Below are positions 1 to 5,839 of a stretch of DNA of 8,932 nucleotides, piece after piece. Within the stretch, counting starts at the first letter, position 1. Each line of letters begins with the position of its first letter. This DNA comes from Planctomycetaceae bacterium (lineage in GTDB: Bacteria; Planctomycetota; Planctomycetia; Pirellulales; Thermoguttaceae). The DNA lies in contig JAITBS010000576.1 in assembly GCA_031283515.1 (NCBI GenBank), positions 1 to 8,932 of the forward strand, in the 5' to 3' direction. The notes beneath the pieces were generated by a model. The model saw only the letters and a program-made list of their open reading frames with translations, was not told the origin of the DNA and did not search any database. The position numbers and the translations under genes are program-made.

Positions 1-70
1 TCGCAACGGTTGTTTTTGTTATGGTGTTGTACACGGTTGGTTTTTCATTTCCGTCCGTCAACAAGGTCAA

Positions 71-88
71 GTCGGCGAGTACGCCGAC
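71..88. other. GC-rich hairpin in the inverted repeat copy
   Basis: GTCGGCG, a four-base loop AGTA, then CGCCGAC gives a perfect 7-bp stem. On the minus strand it lies about 90 bases after the GH32 stop codon. The sequence that follows on that strand has no clean T-tract, so it is a weak candidate terminator. It may simply be a structural part of the repeat. Confidence 0.5.
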
Positions 89-102
89 CAACGGTGGGTG
101 AA

Positions 103-121
103 AACGTTTCGGCGAAACGTT
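103..121. other. Perfect 9-1-9 palindrome in the repeat core
   Basis: AACGTTTCG, one central base, then CGAAACGTT is a perfect inverted repeat. The same core occurs in the two other copies: 5415-5433 with one arm difference and 8742-8760 with three. On the minus strand some of those differences leave G-T pairs. It lies 55 bases past the GH32 stop codon and is followed on that strand by only four Ts. It could help end the transcript or be a protein-binding site. Confidence 0.5.
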
Positions 122-175
122 GCCTACCTTTGGAGTCCATTGGTAAACAAATTGACGAATAACTCCACTGATATA

Positions 176-2329
176 TTAAAAATGTTTCGTTTTCCAAATG
201 GAATTTATTTTCCAGAGTTTGATATTTTCGAGAACAACTTTACCGTCAACTGTAATCCCTTTATAAGCGGTGTTCATTTTTGGAACAAAACATTGAGCAA
301 TTTGCACTTCACCGTCTTGGGCGAAAAGTTCTATCGAAGTTCGGTCAACAAGGATTCGTAATTTCAACTTGCCATTCCGTAACGCAAGCGGTGCACAAAC
401 TTTTTCCAACATGATTTGCTGTTCGGCAACATTGTATGCAATTCGTTGACCAACAACATCCATCACCAATTTATCCGCATGACCAACATCAAGAATCATT
501 TCCGCATCAAAAAATTCTTCTTCAAACGGAATCAATGTTTCCTGATCGGGCGGAACAATAATGTTGCGAAATTCTTTGAGCTCACCGCGTAATGATTCAA
601 GTTCTTTGACAGGTTCCGTGAAAAGCCGAATTCCTTGCGGTGTTGTTCGGAGAGTTAGTTCACGCGGAACAGAGTATTGCTGATTAAAGGGCATACGAGG
701 ATATTGACCGCCTTGCATCCACGCCAACTGAATACGCCGTTTGTCCGGCGCATCACTGAATGTCATTGCCGCATAATCGTTACCGCCATATTTATTGGTT
801 AACGGTTCGGTTTCACGTTTGAATGTTTTACCGTCGAATGAACCGAGTAAATATTTTCCGTCGGCACCCCAAAAAACCCATTTTGTATTCGACGAGTTGC
901 CGTCCACCGGAAGCGGAAAAAAATCAGGACATTCCGAACAGCCAAGATCGTTAATGTTGCAAATTTTATTCCACTCCTTTAAGTTTTCCGAAACAAAAAG
1001 AGCGTAATTTTCTTTTTCCATGTACAACGCCATAATCCATTGTTTGTTTGCTTCATACCAGATCACTTTGGGATCACGGTTTCCGTTGGTAATTTGCGGT
1101 AACACCGGATTGTGTTCGTATTTTTGAAACGTTTGTCCGGCATCAACGGAATAAACAAGACATTGCGTCATTTTTGCACCGAAACGGGCACTTCCGCCGC
1201 TTGCCGTGTAAAACAACACAAGCGGTTTCTCTTGTCCTTTCTGAAAACCGGAACAATTATTCCAATCAACAACTCCGCTGCCGGAAAATATTGTTCCAAG
1301 TTTATCAGGATGAATTGCCGCCGGATGTTCCGTCCAATGCAACAAATCAGGACTTGCCGCATGTCCCCATGTCATGTTGCCCCAATTCGTTCCGTAAGGA
1401 TTATGCTGAAAAAAAAGATGCCAAACCCCATTGCAATAAAGTAAACCGTTAGGATCATTGATCCAACCGGTTCGCGCAGTAAAATGAAATTGCGGTCGGA
1501 AACGTTCCGTGTAAACCGTTTCCTCTTGCGTTCTCTTATCGTCTTGCCGTAACAAATTAAGACCTTGCGATTCCTGCGGAACTTTTTCGGCAATAAACGT
1601 TAATTTTTTTCCTTTCCAATTTCCGATTTGTAAATCGGCATAAAAATCCGGTGTTCCGGTAACCGTCAGCGAACATTCAAATTCCTGTTGCCAAACGCCG
1701 TCCGCTTCAATACGTATCCATGTTGCCGGAGCAGTCATCGTAACAGGAATATGCAAAAACTCTTTTTCCGCAACAAAATACGTTTTCTTTTCAACCGGTG
1801 CTTTCCGTTGTTCTGTTTGAACAATGTGGTCAATATTGATATGTCCCCACGAACCGCCAATCTCGTCAATAATTTCAATCCGGACTTCTTTGTCCTGAAA
1901 TTCTGTAACATCCCAGTCAAACCAGTTAAGATTTTCGTTACCGCCGGGAACAATATTTGTACCGGACGCTGTTCGGACAATTTTGTTTTCGATCATCAGA
2001 TTGATTGCCAAGCCTTTGTGTCCGCCGCCGCCGATTAAAAAGGAAATAAACGGTCGTTCGATTTTGAATATCGGTGACGTTAATTTGCCGACCGAACCGT
2101 CTCCGCCCAAAAAGGAATTGGCAAGACCGTTGCCTAGAAATCCGGTAACTTTCATTTGTCCTTTGAGCGTTCCGTGTGCGGGAGTGTTGCCAAAGGCGGC
2201 ACCTTCGGTTTTCCAACCGGAAGCGTATGTTTCGCCTTCAAAGCCGGTAATGAGAATGTCCGCCGCCGTACAAATATTACTGTACAACAAAATGAAAAAT
2301 GTTGCGGAAATTTTGAGAATTGTCGGCAT
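176..2329 (-). CDS. Secreted GH32 fructan hydrolase (levanase/inulinase/invertase type)
   Basis: Predicted 717-residue family GH32 enzyme that hydrolyses beta-fructosyl bonds in fructans or sucrose outside the cytoplasm. A hydrophobic signal peptide covers about residues 1-22, with cleavage probably near TAA-D. An N-terminal beta-rich region (about 24-172) and a second small beta domain (about 185-250), of the kind found before the catalytic domain in many secreted bacterial levanases, precede the five-bladed propeller (about 278-565). The catalytic set is complete: WINDPNG at 289-295 gives the nucleophile D292, RDP at 418-420 the transition-state Asp D419, and ECPDFF at 466-471 the acid/base E466. 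A C-terminal beta-sandwich ends with the typical DRTSIELFAQDGE at 662-674. The start is supported by an AGGAG site seven bases upstream and by the signal peptide. The gene lies 42 bases after the nuclease gene, probably in one operon. Substrate (levan, inulin or sucrose) cannot be told from sequence. The family call is very secure. Confidence 0.95.
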   Translation of the reverse strand: MPTILKISATFFILLYSNICTAADILITGFEGETYASGWKTEGAAFGNTPAHGTLKGQMKVTGFLGNGLANSFLGGDGSVGKLTSPIFKIERPFISFLIGGGGHKGLAINLMIENKIVRTASGTNIVPGGNENLNWFDWDVTEFQDKEVRIEIIDEIGGSWGHINIDHIVQTEQRKAPVEKKTYFVAEKEFLHIPVTMTAPATWIRIEADGVWQQEFECSLTVTGTPDFYADLQIGNWKGKKLTFIAEKVPQESQGLNLLRQDDKRTQEETVYTERFRPQFHFTARTGWINDPNGLLYCNGVWHLFFQHNPYGTNWGNMTWGHAASPDLLHWTEHPAAIHPDKLGTIFSGSGVVDWNNCSGFQKGQEKPLVLFYTASGGSARFGAKMTQCLVYSVDAGQTFQKYEHNPVLPQITNGNRDPKVIWYEANKQWIMALYMEKENYALFVSENLKEWNKICNINDLGCSECPDFFPLPVDGNSSNTKWVFWGADGKYLLGSFDGKTFKRETEPLTNKYGGNDYAAMTFSDAPDKRRIQLAWMQGGQYPRMPFNQQYSVPRELTLRTTPQGIRLFTEPVKELESLRGELKEFRNIIVPPDQETLIPFEEEFFDAEMILDVGHADKLVMDVVGQRIAYNVAEQQIMLEKVCAPLALRNGKLKLRILVDRTSIELFAQDGEVQIAQCFVPKMNTAYKGITVDGKVVLENIKLWKINSIWKTKHF

Positions 2330-2336
2330 CGGTGTT

Positions 2337-2341
2337 CTCCT
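2337..2341 (-). promoter_or_regulatory. Ribosome binding site of the GH32 gene
   Basis: On the minus strand AGGAG precedes the ATG at 2329 with seven intervening bases. This fixes the start. It lies in the 42-base gap after the nuclease stop codon, which has a T6 run but no hairpin, so read-through from the nuclease gene is likely. Confidence 0.8.
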
Positions 2342-2371
2342 GAAAAAAGCGTGAATGGTAATATTGTAATT

Positions 2372-5263
2372 TTAGATGACAATATCTTCAAGACAAATTG
2401 CAGCAAACGCTTTACTGTAAGGCGGCGGCGAATCTGCTATGTTGAAGTCATTGTTTAAAATATGCAGGGCGATGTCTTCCGCTTGTGCAACCGCTTCCTG
2501 AATATCAGCAGAAGTCCACGCCGCAAGTTTGACATCCGTTTGTGTAACATCTTTCGGAAGCAAAATGTATCCAAGCGCAATCTCCTCCGAATAACCCGAT
2601 TGACGCAAAATATAATGATAAAGCGGTAATTGAAAATCAATCCACACAAGATCACCTTCTGCATTTTTTTTGCGATGTTTTTTTTCCGGTTCTGTTACGG
2701 AATCGGAAGTCTTGTAATCCAAAACGATCAAACGTCCGGTTTCTTCCTCGCGATCAATACGGTCAATACGACCGCGAAGCAATATTTTTTGTCCCTCAAC
2801 ATCCAGAAAAATCGAATCGTCCCTGAAATAAAATTCCGTTTCGATAATAGAATGACCGGCGTTTGCCCAACTTGCCTGCCAAGCGGCAAAAGCCTCAAGA
2901 CGTTTCAACGCCCGCTCTGCCTGAATAGCAATAACCGGACGCGGTTGTTGACCGTATTTTTGTGTAACATAATTTTTGAGTGTTGTTTCCAGAAACGCGG
3001 TAATTTCATCTGTTGACGCGGAATTTTTGATACGGCTTTGTCCGAATTGCCGGAGAATTTCGTGAATAAGTGTTCCGAATGCCGAAGCGTCAAGTTCTTC
3101 ATCGTCATCGTCGAGATTGGTTAGCCGAAGACGATGTTTGAGATAATATCTGTACGGACAGTTTAGATAATCCGCAAATTCCGTAACCCGCATCGAATGC
3201 AATGGTTCCAATGGTTCCGCGTCGGGAATTTTGAACGCCGGTTTTTCCGTTTGCCCCGGTTTAATTTTTCCAACCCAAAACATCTCCGGTTCCTGTTCCA
3301 TCTGACCAAAGTATTTCTGTACACGTTTTGCTATTGTTTCGTTATCGGCGGCAAAAAAGAGCCGACTCGGAAGCATCGGATCGCCTTTGGTGGAACGGCG
3401 ACCGCCAATCAATTGAACAGCATGACCGTGTTCTGTTGAACGGCGTGTTCCCAAAATTACCGATAACGCATAAGCATCCCGTGCAAAACGCCGACGATTG
3501 TCCTCTATCCCAAGTTCACGGCGAATCTTGTCCGGTAAAAATAAATCAGAAGTTAAAAAGGAAGGTACAAAACCGTCATTCATTCCTGTTATAATAACAA
3601 TCGGAGCATCATCCATTGCAATATCAAGCCAACCAACCAATTCCACCGCATCATGATTTTCGTGCGGCGGAATATGCTCCGATTCAATCAAACTCAGAAT
3701 CAATCGCAGCATTTCCGAAAAGGAAACATCCGGAAATAATTGTTTCGGAACATCTTCCAGTATTTCGATAACACTTTTAATTTTCTCTTTAACTTTTTCT
3801 TCGATTTTTTCACGAAGTTCGTTGATTGTTGACGGATTATTTTCGTTGTAAAGCCGTTGTAACATATTTTTGGTTTTTTCTATCCAAACTTGAGGCGGTT
3901 GTTTCTGCGGCAACGAAAAATCAACATCAAACAATTCCTTGAGCCGGTTCCAACTTGTTCGCAACAAATCAAACGTTTGATTATATTTCGGATTTTCCGT
4001 ATCAATTTTCGATTGCCAAGTATCGCTGACAATTACCGGTAAAAATTCCGTATAATAATAATCCAGTTCCGAAAGTAAATCTTGTTTCAAATTTTGATCG
4101 TGTTTCAAAAACGTTTCGACATTGGGATGCCGAACCAATTCTGCGAATGCAGAGAATGTTTGAGATTCCAGAAAGGCGGATGCTGTTTCAAAAAACAGGT
4201 AAACAGCCGTTTGTTTTATTGGAGTTCCTTCAACATGCCGTGAGGGAATGTCTGCCTGTTCAAGCCGTTGTTCGATAAACGGAATCACTTGCGGATCAGG
4301 AACTCCAATGATCATTTCATCGGCAGCATACTTTCCGCCAAGATCGGCAATTTTTCGTAACACAAGATTCGCTTGATGCTCAGGATGTTCGACAATTTTG
4401 ATTTGTTCCTCATTAATAGAAGGATTCAGTACAAATTTTTCATTGTCCCACGCCTCAGGAATTAAACAACCAAAATCATCGAATTTTTCCTTAAATGATT
4501 CCGGCGCAAAAACAACTGCTGTTACGAAATTATGAAATTTGTTCAGAATTTCTTTTTGCGCACGGTTCATATCAACAAGACCAAGAAGGAAAATTTGAAT
4601 ACTGTTTTCGTTAAAATTATTATAAATCCGTTGAAATTCTTCGGATTTTTGTTTCTGAATAGCGAAAAGTCTTGCGGTTTGTAAATCCCAAACATCGAGC
4701 GAATCGAGCAAGTGATGATATTTTTCCTGAAGTTTTGTCAATGTTTCCCAACGGCGGACTTCGCTTTTAATGTTCAATTTGTCGCAGAGTTTAGCAACTT
4801 CTGCAAAATCGAGAACATCTGCCGCAAGTTCACGGTGAAGAGTCGCAAACATTTTTCCCAATGTAAGCCGGGTATTAAAATCATTCCGTTTCGGCGGATG
4901 TGGTAAAACCTGTGCCAAAAGATCAGCGTGTTCGTCTTCCAATTGATCAACGGTATGAATCCAAGCCAATCGTTGCGTTAATTCATTGGCGATTGATTTT
5001 TGTAACTCATAAAATTTCTCCGGTAATGTTCCGGGAGTCAACAATTCCGGCGGATACCACGCAGGTTCTAATTTTCCGATGCCGGCGAGTTTTTCGACTT
5101 TTTCCGCAAGCAATTCTTCAAGACGATTCTTTGCCCGATTACCAGGAAGAACAAGAAAAACATGACGAAGATCAAATTGTCCGTCTTTCGCAAACTGTTC
5201 AATCAAAAAATCCGCCGCCGTCTGAAGAAGTGGGCGATCCCAGTTGAGAAAAATTCGATGCAT
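2372..5263 (-). CDS. AddB-like PD-(D/E)XK nuclease / inactivated helicase
   Basis: Predicted 963-residue cytoplasmic protein of the AddB/RecB-type nuclease family, expected to act in DNA end processing and recombinational repair. The N-terminal two thirds look like a degenerate SF1 helicase. The segment where a Walker A would sit (about 5-20, NWDRPLLQTAAD) has no GxxxxGKT, while later helicase-like segments remain (VFLVLPGNRA at 35-44, IVIITGMNDGFVP at 555-567). The C-terminal nuclease domain (about 690-940) is intact: H734 in GTLIHEIL, E808/E810, D834 in GRIDRID, D849 and K851 in LDYKTS, and Q878 in FQLPLYHY. C702 in NCPYRYY matches the first iron-sulfur cysteine of AddB, but the C-terminal CxxC cluster partners are absent; only C957 remains. 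An AAGGA site seven bases before the ATG supports the start. No AddA helicase gene is in the window. Nuclease family is secure; assignment as the true AddB orthologue is less so. Confidence 0.85.
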   Translation of the reverse strand: MHRIFLNWDRPLLQTAADFLIEQFAKDGQFDLRHVFLVLPGNRAKNRLEELLAEKVEKLAGIGKLEPAWYPPELLTPGTLPEKFYELQKSIANELTQRLAWIHTVDQLEDEHADLLAQVLPHPPKRNDFNTRLTLGKMFATLHRELAADVLDFAEVAKLCDKLNIKSEVRRWETLTKLQEKYHHLLDSLDVWDLQTARLFAIQKQKSEEFQRIYNNFNENSIQIFLLGLVDMNRAQKEILNKFHNFVTAVVFAPESFKEKFDDFGCLIPEAWDNEKFVLNPSINEEQIKIVEHPEHQANLVLRKIADLGGKYAADEMIIGVPDPQVIPFIEQRLEQADIPSRHVEGTPIKQTAVYLFFETASAFLESQTFSAFAELVRHPNVETFLKHDQNLKQDLLSELDYYYTEFLPVIVSDTWQSKIDTENPKYNQTFDLLRTSWNRLKELFDVDFSLPQKQPPQVWIEKTKNMLQRLYNENNPSTINELREKIEEKVKEKIKSVIEILEDVPKQLFPDVSFSEMLRLILSLIESEHIPPHENHDAVELVGWLDIAMDDAPIVIITGMNDGFVPSFLTSDLFLPDKIRRELGIEDNRRRFARDAYALSVILGTRRSTEHGHAVQLIGGRRSTKGDPMLPSRLFFAADNETIAKRVQKYFGQMEQEPEMFWVGKIKPGQTEKPAFKIPDAEPLEPLHSMRVTEFADYLNCPYRYYLKHRLRLTNLDDDDEELDASAFGTLIHEILRQFGQSRIKNSASTDEITAFLETTLKNYVTQKYGQQPRPVIAIQAERALKRLEAFAAWQASWANAGHSIIETEFYFRDDSIFLDVEGQKILLRGRIDRIDREEETGRLIVLDYKTSDSVTEPEKKHRKKNAEGDLVWIDFQLPLYHYILRQSGYSEEIALGYILLPKDVTQTDVKLAAWTSADIQEAVAQAEDIALHILNNDFNIADSPPPYSKAFAAICLEDIVI

Positions 5264-5270
5264 GAGTTAT

Positions 5271-5275
5271 TCCTT
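5271..5275 (-). promoter_or_regulatory. Ribosome binding site of the nuclease gene
   Basis: On the minus strand AAGGA lies seven bases before the ATG at 5263. This supports that start codon. Confidence 0.7.
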
Positions 5276-5290
5276 CTTTTATAGTGATTC

Positions 5291-5318
5291 TTTTGTATTG
5301 ATTTTTGTATTGATTTTT
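5291..5318. repeat. 12-base tandem duplication in the nuclease leader
   Basis: Two exact copies of TTTTGTATTGAT (5291-5302, 5303-5314) are followed by TTTT, the start of a third. The duplication separates the 29-base shared block (5320-5348) from the nuclease start. It helps explain why that block is 57 bases from this start codon but 28 bases from the GH106-like start. It may alter promoter spacing or be simple slippage. Confidence 0.75.
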
Positions 5319-5319
5319 G

Positions 5320-5348
5320 GTAATATTTCAACGGAATTTTTATTTGAA
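5320..5348 (-). promoter_or_regulatory. 29-base block shared by two gene leaders (nuclease copy)
   Basis: This block is identical to 8681-8709 except for one base (5331 A, 8692 G). Each copy lies just upstream of a leftward gene and just inside a copy of the long repeat. On the minus strand this copy contains TTGAAA, a reasonable -35 element, but no strong -10 follows at 17 bases, so a promoter role is possible rather than shown. It may instead be one end of the repeated unit. Confidence 0.5.
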
Positions 5349-5504
5349 AGGCTATATTTCTTGCATTCACTTGATTGATGCTTTATTCTGTTACGATTTA
5401 TTTAAGAGGTAGGCAACATTTCGCCGAAACGTTGCGTCGGTGTACTCATTGATTGGTCTCTGTTTACGGATGGAAATTAAAAATCAACAGCGCACAACAC
5501 ATGA

Positions 5505-5534
5505 TTGAAATGTTTATTTTAGAATATTGTTAAT
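5505..5534 (+). promoter_or_regulatory. Candidate promoter of the small ORF
   Basis: TTGAAA (5505-5510) lies 18 bases before GTTAAT (5529-5534). That is five of six and four of six matches to the -35 and -10 consensus. A start of transcription near 5541 would leave a leader of about 15 bases with the GGAG site inside it. The identical sequence is at 8832-8861. Such matches are common in AT-rich DNA, so support is modest. Confidence 0.3.
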
Positions 5535-5543
5535 GTGTTCAGT

Positions 5544-5547
5544 GGAG
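5544..5547 (+). promoter_or_regulatory. Ribosome binding site of the small ORF
   Basis: GGAG is followed by eight bases and then the ATG at 5556, the spacing expected of a working site. The same arrangement is at 8871-8874 with the ATG at 8883. It is the main reason to take the small ORF seriously. Confidence 0.45.
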
Positions 5548-5555
5548 TTTTATAA

Positions 5556-5711
5556 ATGGTATCAGTAACTGATAATTATGACGTAGTTAAAACGCATATT
5601 ATAGAGAAAAACTTTAGAAATAAAAGTCATTGTAATCTATCAGTGGAATATTTTGAATTTGTTTACTGTTGGCAATTACAAGGTAGGCGACCTTTTAATT
5701 TACAACAGTAA
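5556..5711 (+). CDS. Small ORF of 51 codons in the repeat, function unknown
   Basis: An ATG with a well-spaced GGAG opens a 51-residue frame ending at TAA (5709-5711), on the strand opposite the three large genes. The product begins MVSVTDNYDVVKTHIIEKNF and ends GRRPFNLQQ. It is polar and has two cysteines (26 and 38), with no signal peptide or membrane segment. I do not recognise it. The first 16 codons lie in the 195-base repeat and are identical in the copy at 8883. The second half runs through the left arm and loop of the large palindrome, and the stop codon lies in the right arm. The identity between copies could reflect recent duplication rather than selection on protein. It may be a real small gene, a transposase relic, or chance. 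Confidence 0.35.
   Translation: MVSVTDNYDVVKTHIIEKNFRNKSHCNLSVEYFEFVYCWQLQGRRPFNLQQ
5560..5574. promoter_or_regulatory. 15-base palindrome at the small ORF start
   Basis: TATCAGT, one base, ACTGATA is a perfect inverted repeat covering codons 2 to 7 of the small ORF. It is present unchanged at 8887-8901. Its size and symmetry resemble an operator for a dimeric repressor. It could also be a short RNA stem over the start of translation. No binding protein is suggested by the window. Confidence 0.35.
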
Positions 5712-5742
5712 ACCAATTCAAAAAATATTTCACTAATAGATT
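5634..5742. repeat. 109-base imperfect palindrome (51/53-base arms, 5-base loop)
   Basis: The left arm 5634-5684 and the reverse complement of the right arm 5690-5742 match at 45 of 51 aligned positions with one 2-base gap. The loop is AGGCG. TA dinucleotides at 5633-5634 and 5742-5743 bound it symmetrically. The arms also align with the inverted copy behind GH32 (172 to 123); the right arm does so without a gap. As RNA it would be a long stable hairpin. T-rich stretches lie beyond each end (5756-5760 on the plus strand), so it may end transcripts from the small ORF and from the GH106-like gene, whose stop lies 97 bases away. A MITE-like insertion or a head-to-head pair of repeat ends are alternatives. 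From 5743 to 5839 I see only a small AAAAGA/TCTTTT palindrome. Confidence 0.85.
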
Positions 5743-5839
5743 ATCTAAAAAACTATTTTTGGGCAATCTAAATCGATTGACATCGAATAAAAGAATCTTT
5801 TACCAATTTCAGAAGTTATCTTGAAGTATTGTTACTGAT

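Larger units (their letters stand above)
22..172 (-). repeat. Diverged inverted copy of the window's dispersed repeat
   Basis: Read on the minus strand, this stretch aligns with the plus-strand repeat at 5408-5500. Both start with GGTAGGCAAC, then a TTTCGCCGAAACG core, then GTACTC. A spacer of equal length (22 bases to the end of ACGG) follows in both, then ACGGAYGGAAAT, and both end in ACAACAC. The inverted copy has about 13 extra bases after GAAACG. Its first part (172 to 123, minus strand) also aligns with both arms of the palindrome at 5634-5742, sharing TCAGTGGA, AATTTGTTTAC and AAGGTAGGC. It starts within a few bases of the GH32 stop codon. Positions 1-21 show only weak similarity, so the far end is not defined. 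Homology is seen directly; the repeat's nature (MITE, small-ORF element, relic gene) is inference. Confidence 0.7.
5411..5605 (+). repeat. Long direct repeat, copy A
   Basis: This matches 8738-8932 at 192 of 195 positions without gaps. The three differences are all transitions and lie in the first 82 bases (5417, 5420, 5492); the last 113 bases are identical. The matching stops only because the window ends, so the true length is unknown. Homology to the inverted copy at the left edge starts three bases earlier, at 5408. It holds a hairpin core, a candidate promoter, a ribosome binding site and the first 16 codons of a small ORF. No transposase is seen. Confidence 0.95.

Noticed and set aside
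2270..2329. Lipoprotein signal in GH32 (Cys at residue 20)
   Set aside because: The residues before the Cys (YSNI) do not form a lipobox; an ordinary signal peptidase site after TAA fits better.
1983..2354. 123-codon plus-strand ORF across the GH32 signal peptide region
   Set aside because: It is antisense to the conserved GH32 N-terminus, and the product is low-complexity with no family features.
2330..2371. Terminator between the nuclease and GH32
   Set aside because: There is a T6 run on the minus strand but no inverted repeat before it, and the GH32 ribosome site follows at once.
4900..5247. 115-codon plus-strand ORF with an ATG
   Set aside because: It lies wholly antisense to the well-supported nuclease gene, has no recognisable domain, and its composition follows from the opposite strand.
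5291..5318. CRISPR-like array
   Set aside because: There are only two directly adjoining 12-base units with no spacers.
5408..5742. Complete insertion sequence or retron-type element
   Set aside because: No transposase or reverse transcriptase frame is present, and no matching terminal repeats with target duplications can be defined because copy B is cut off.
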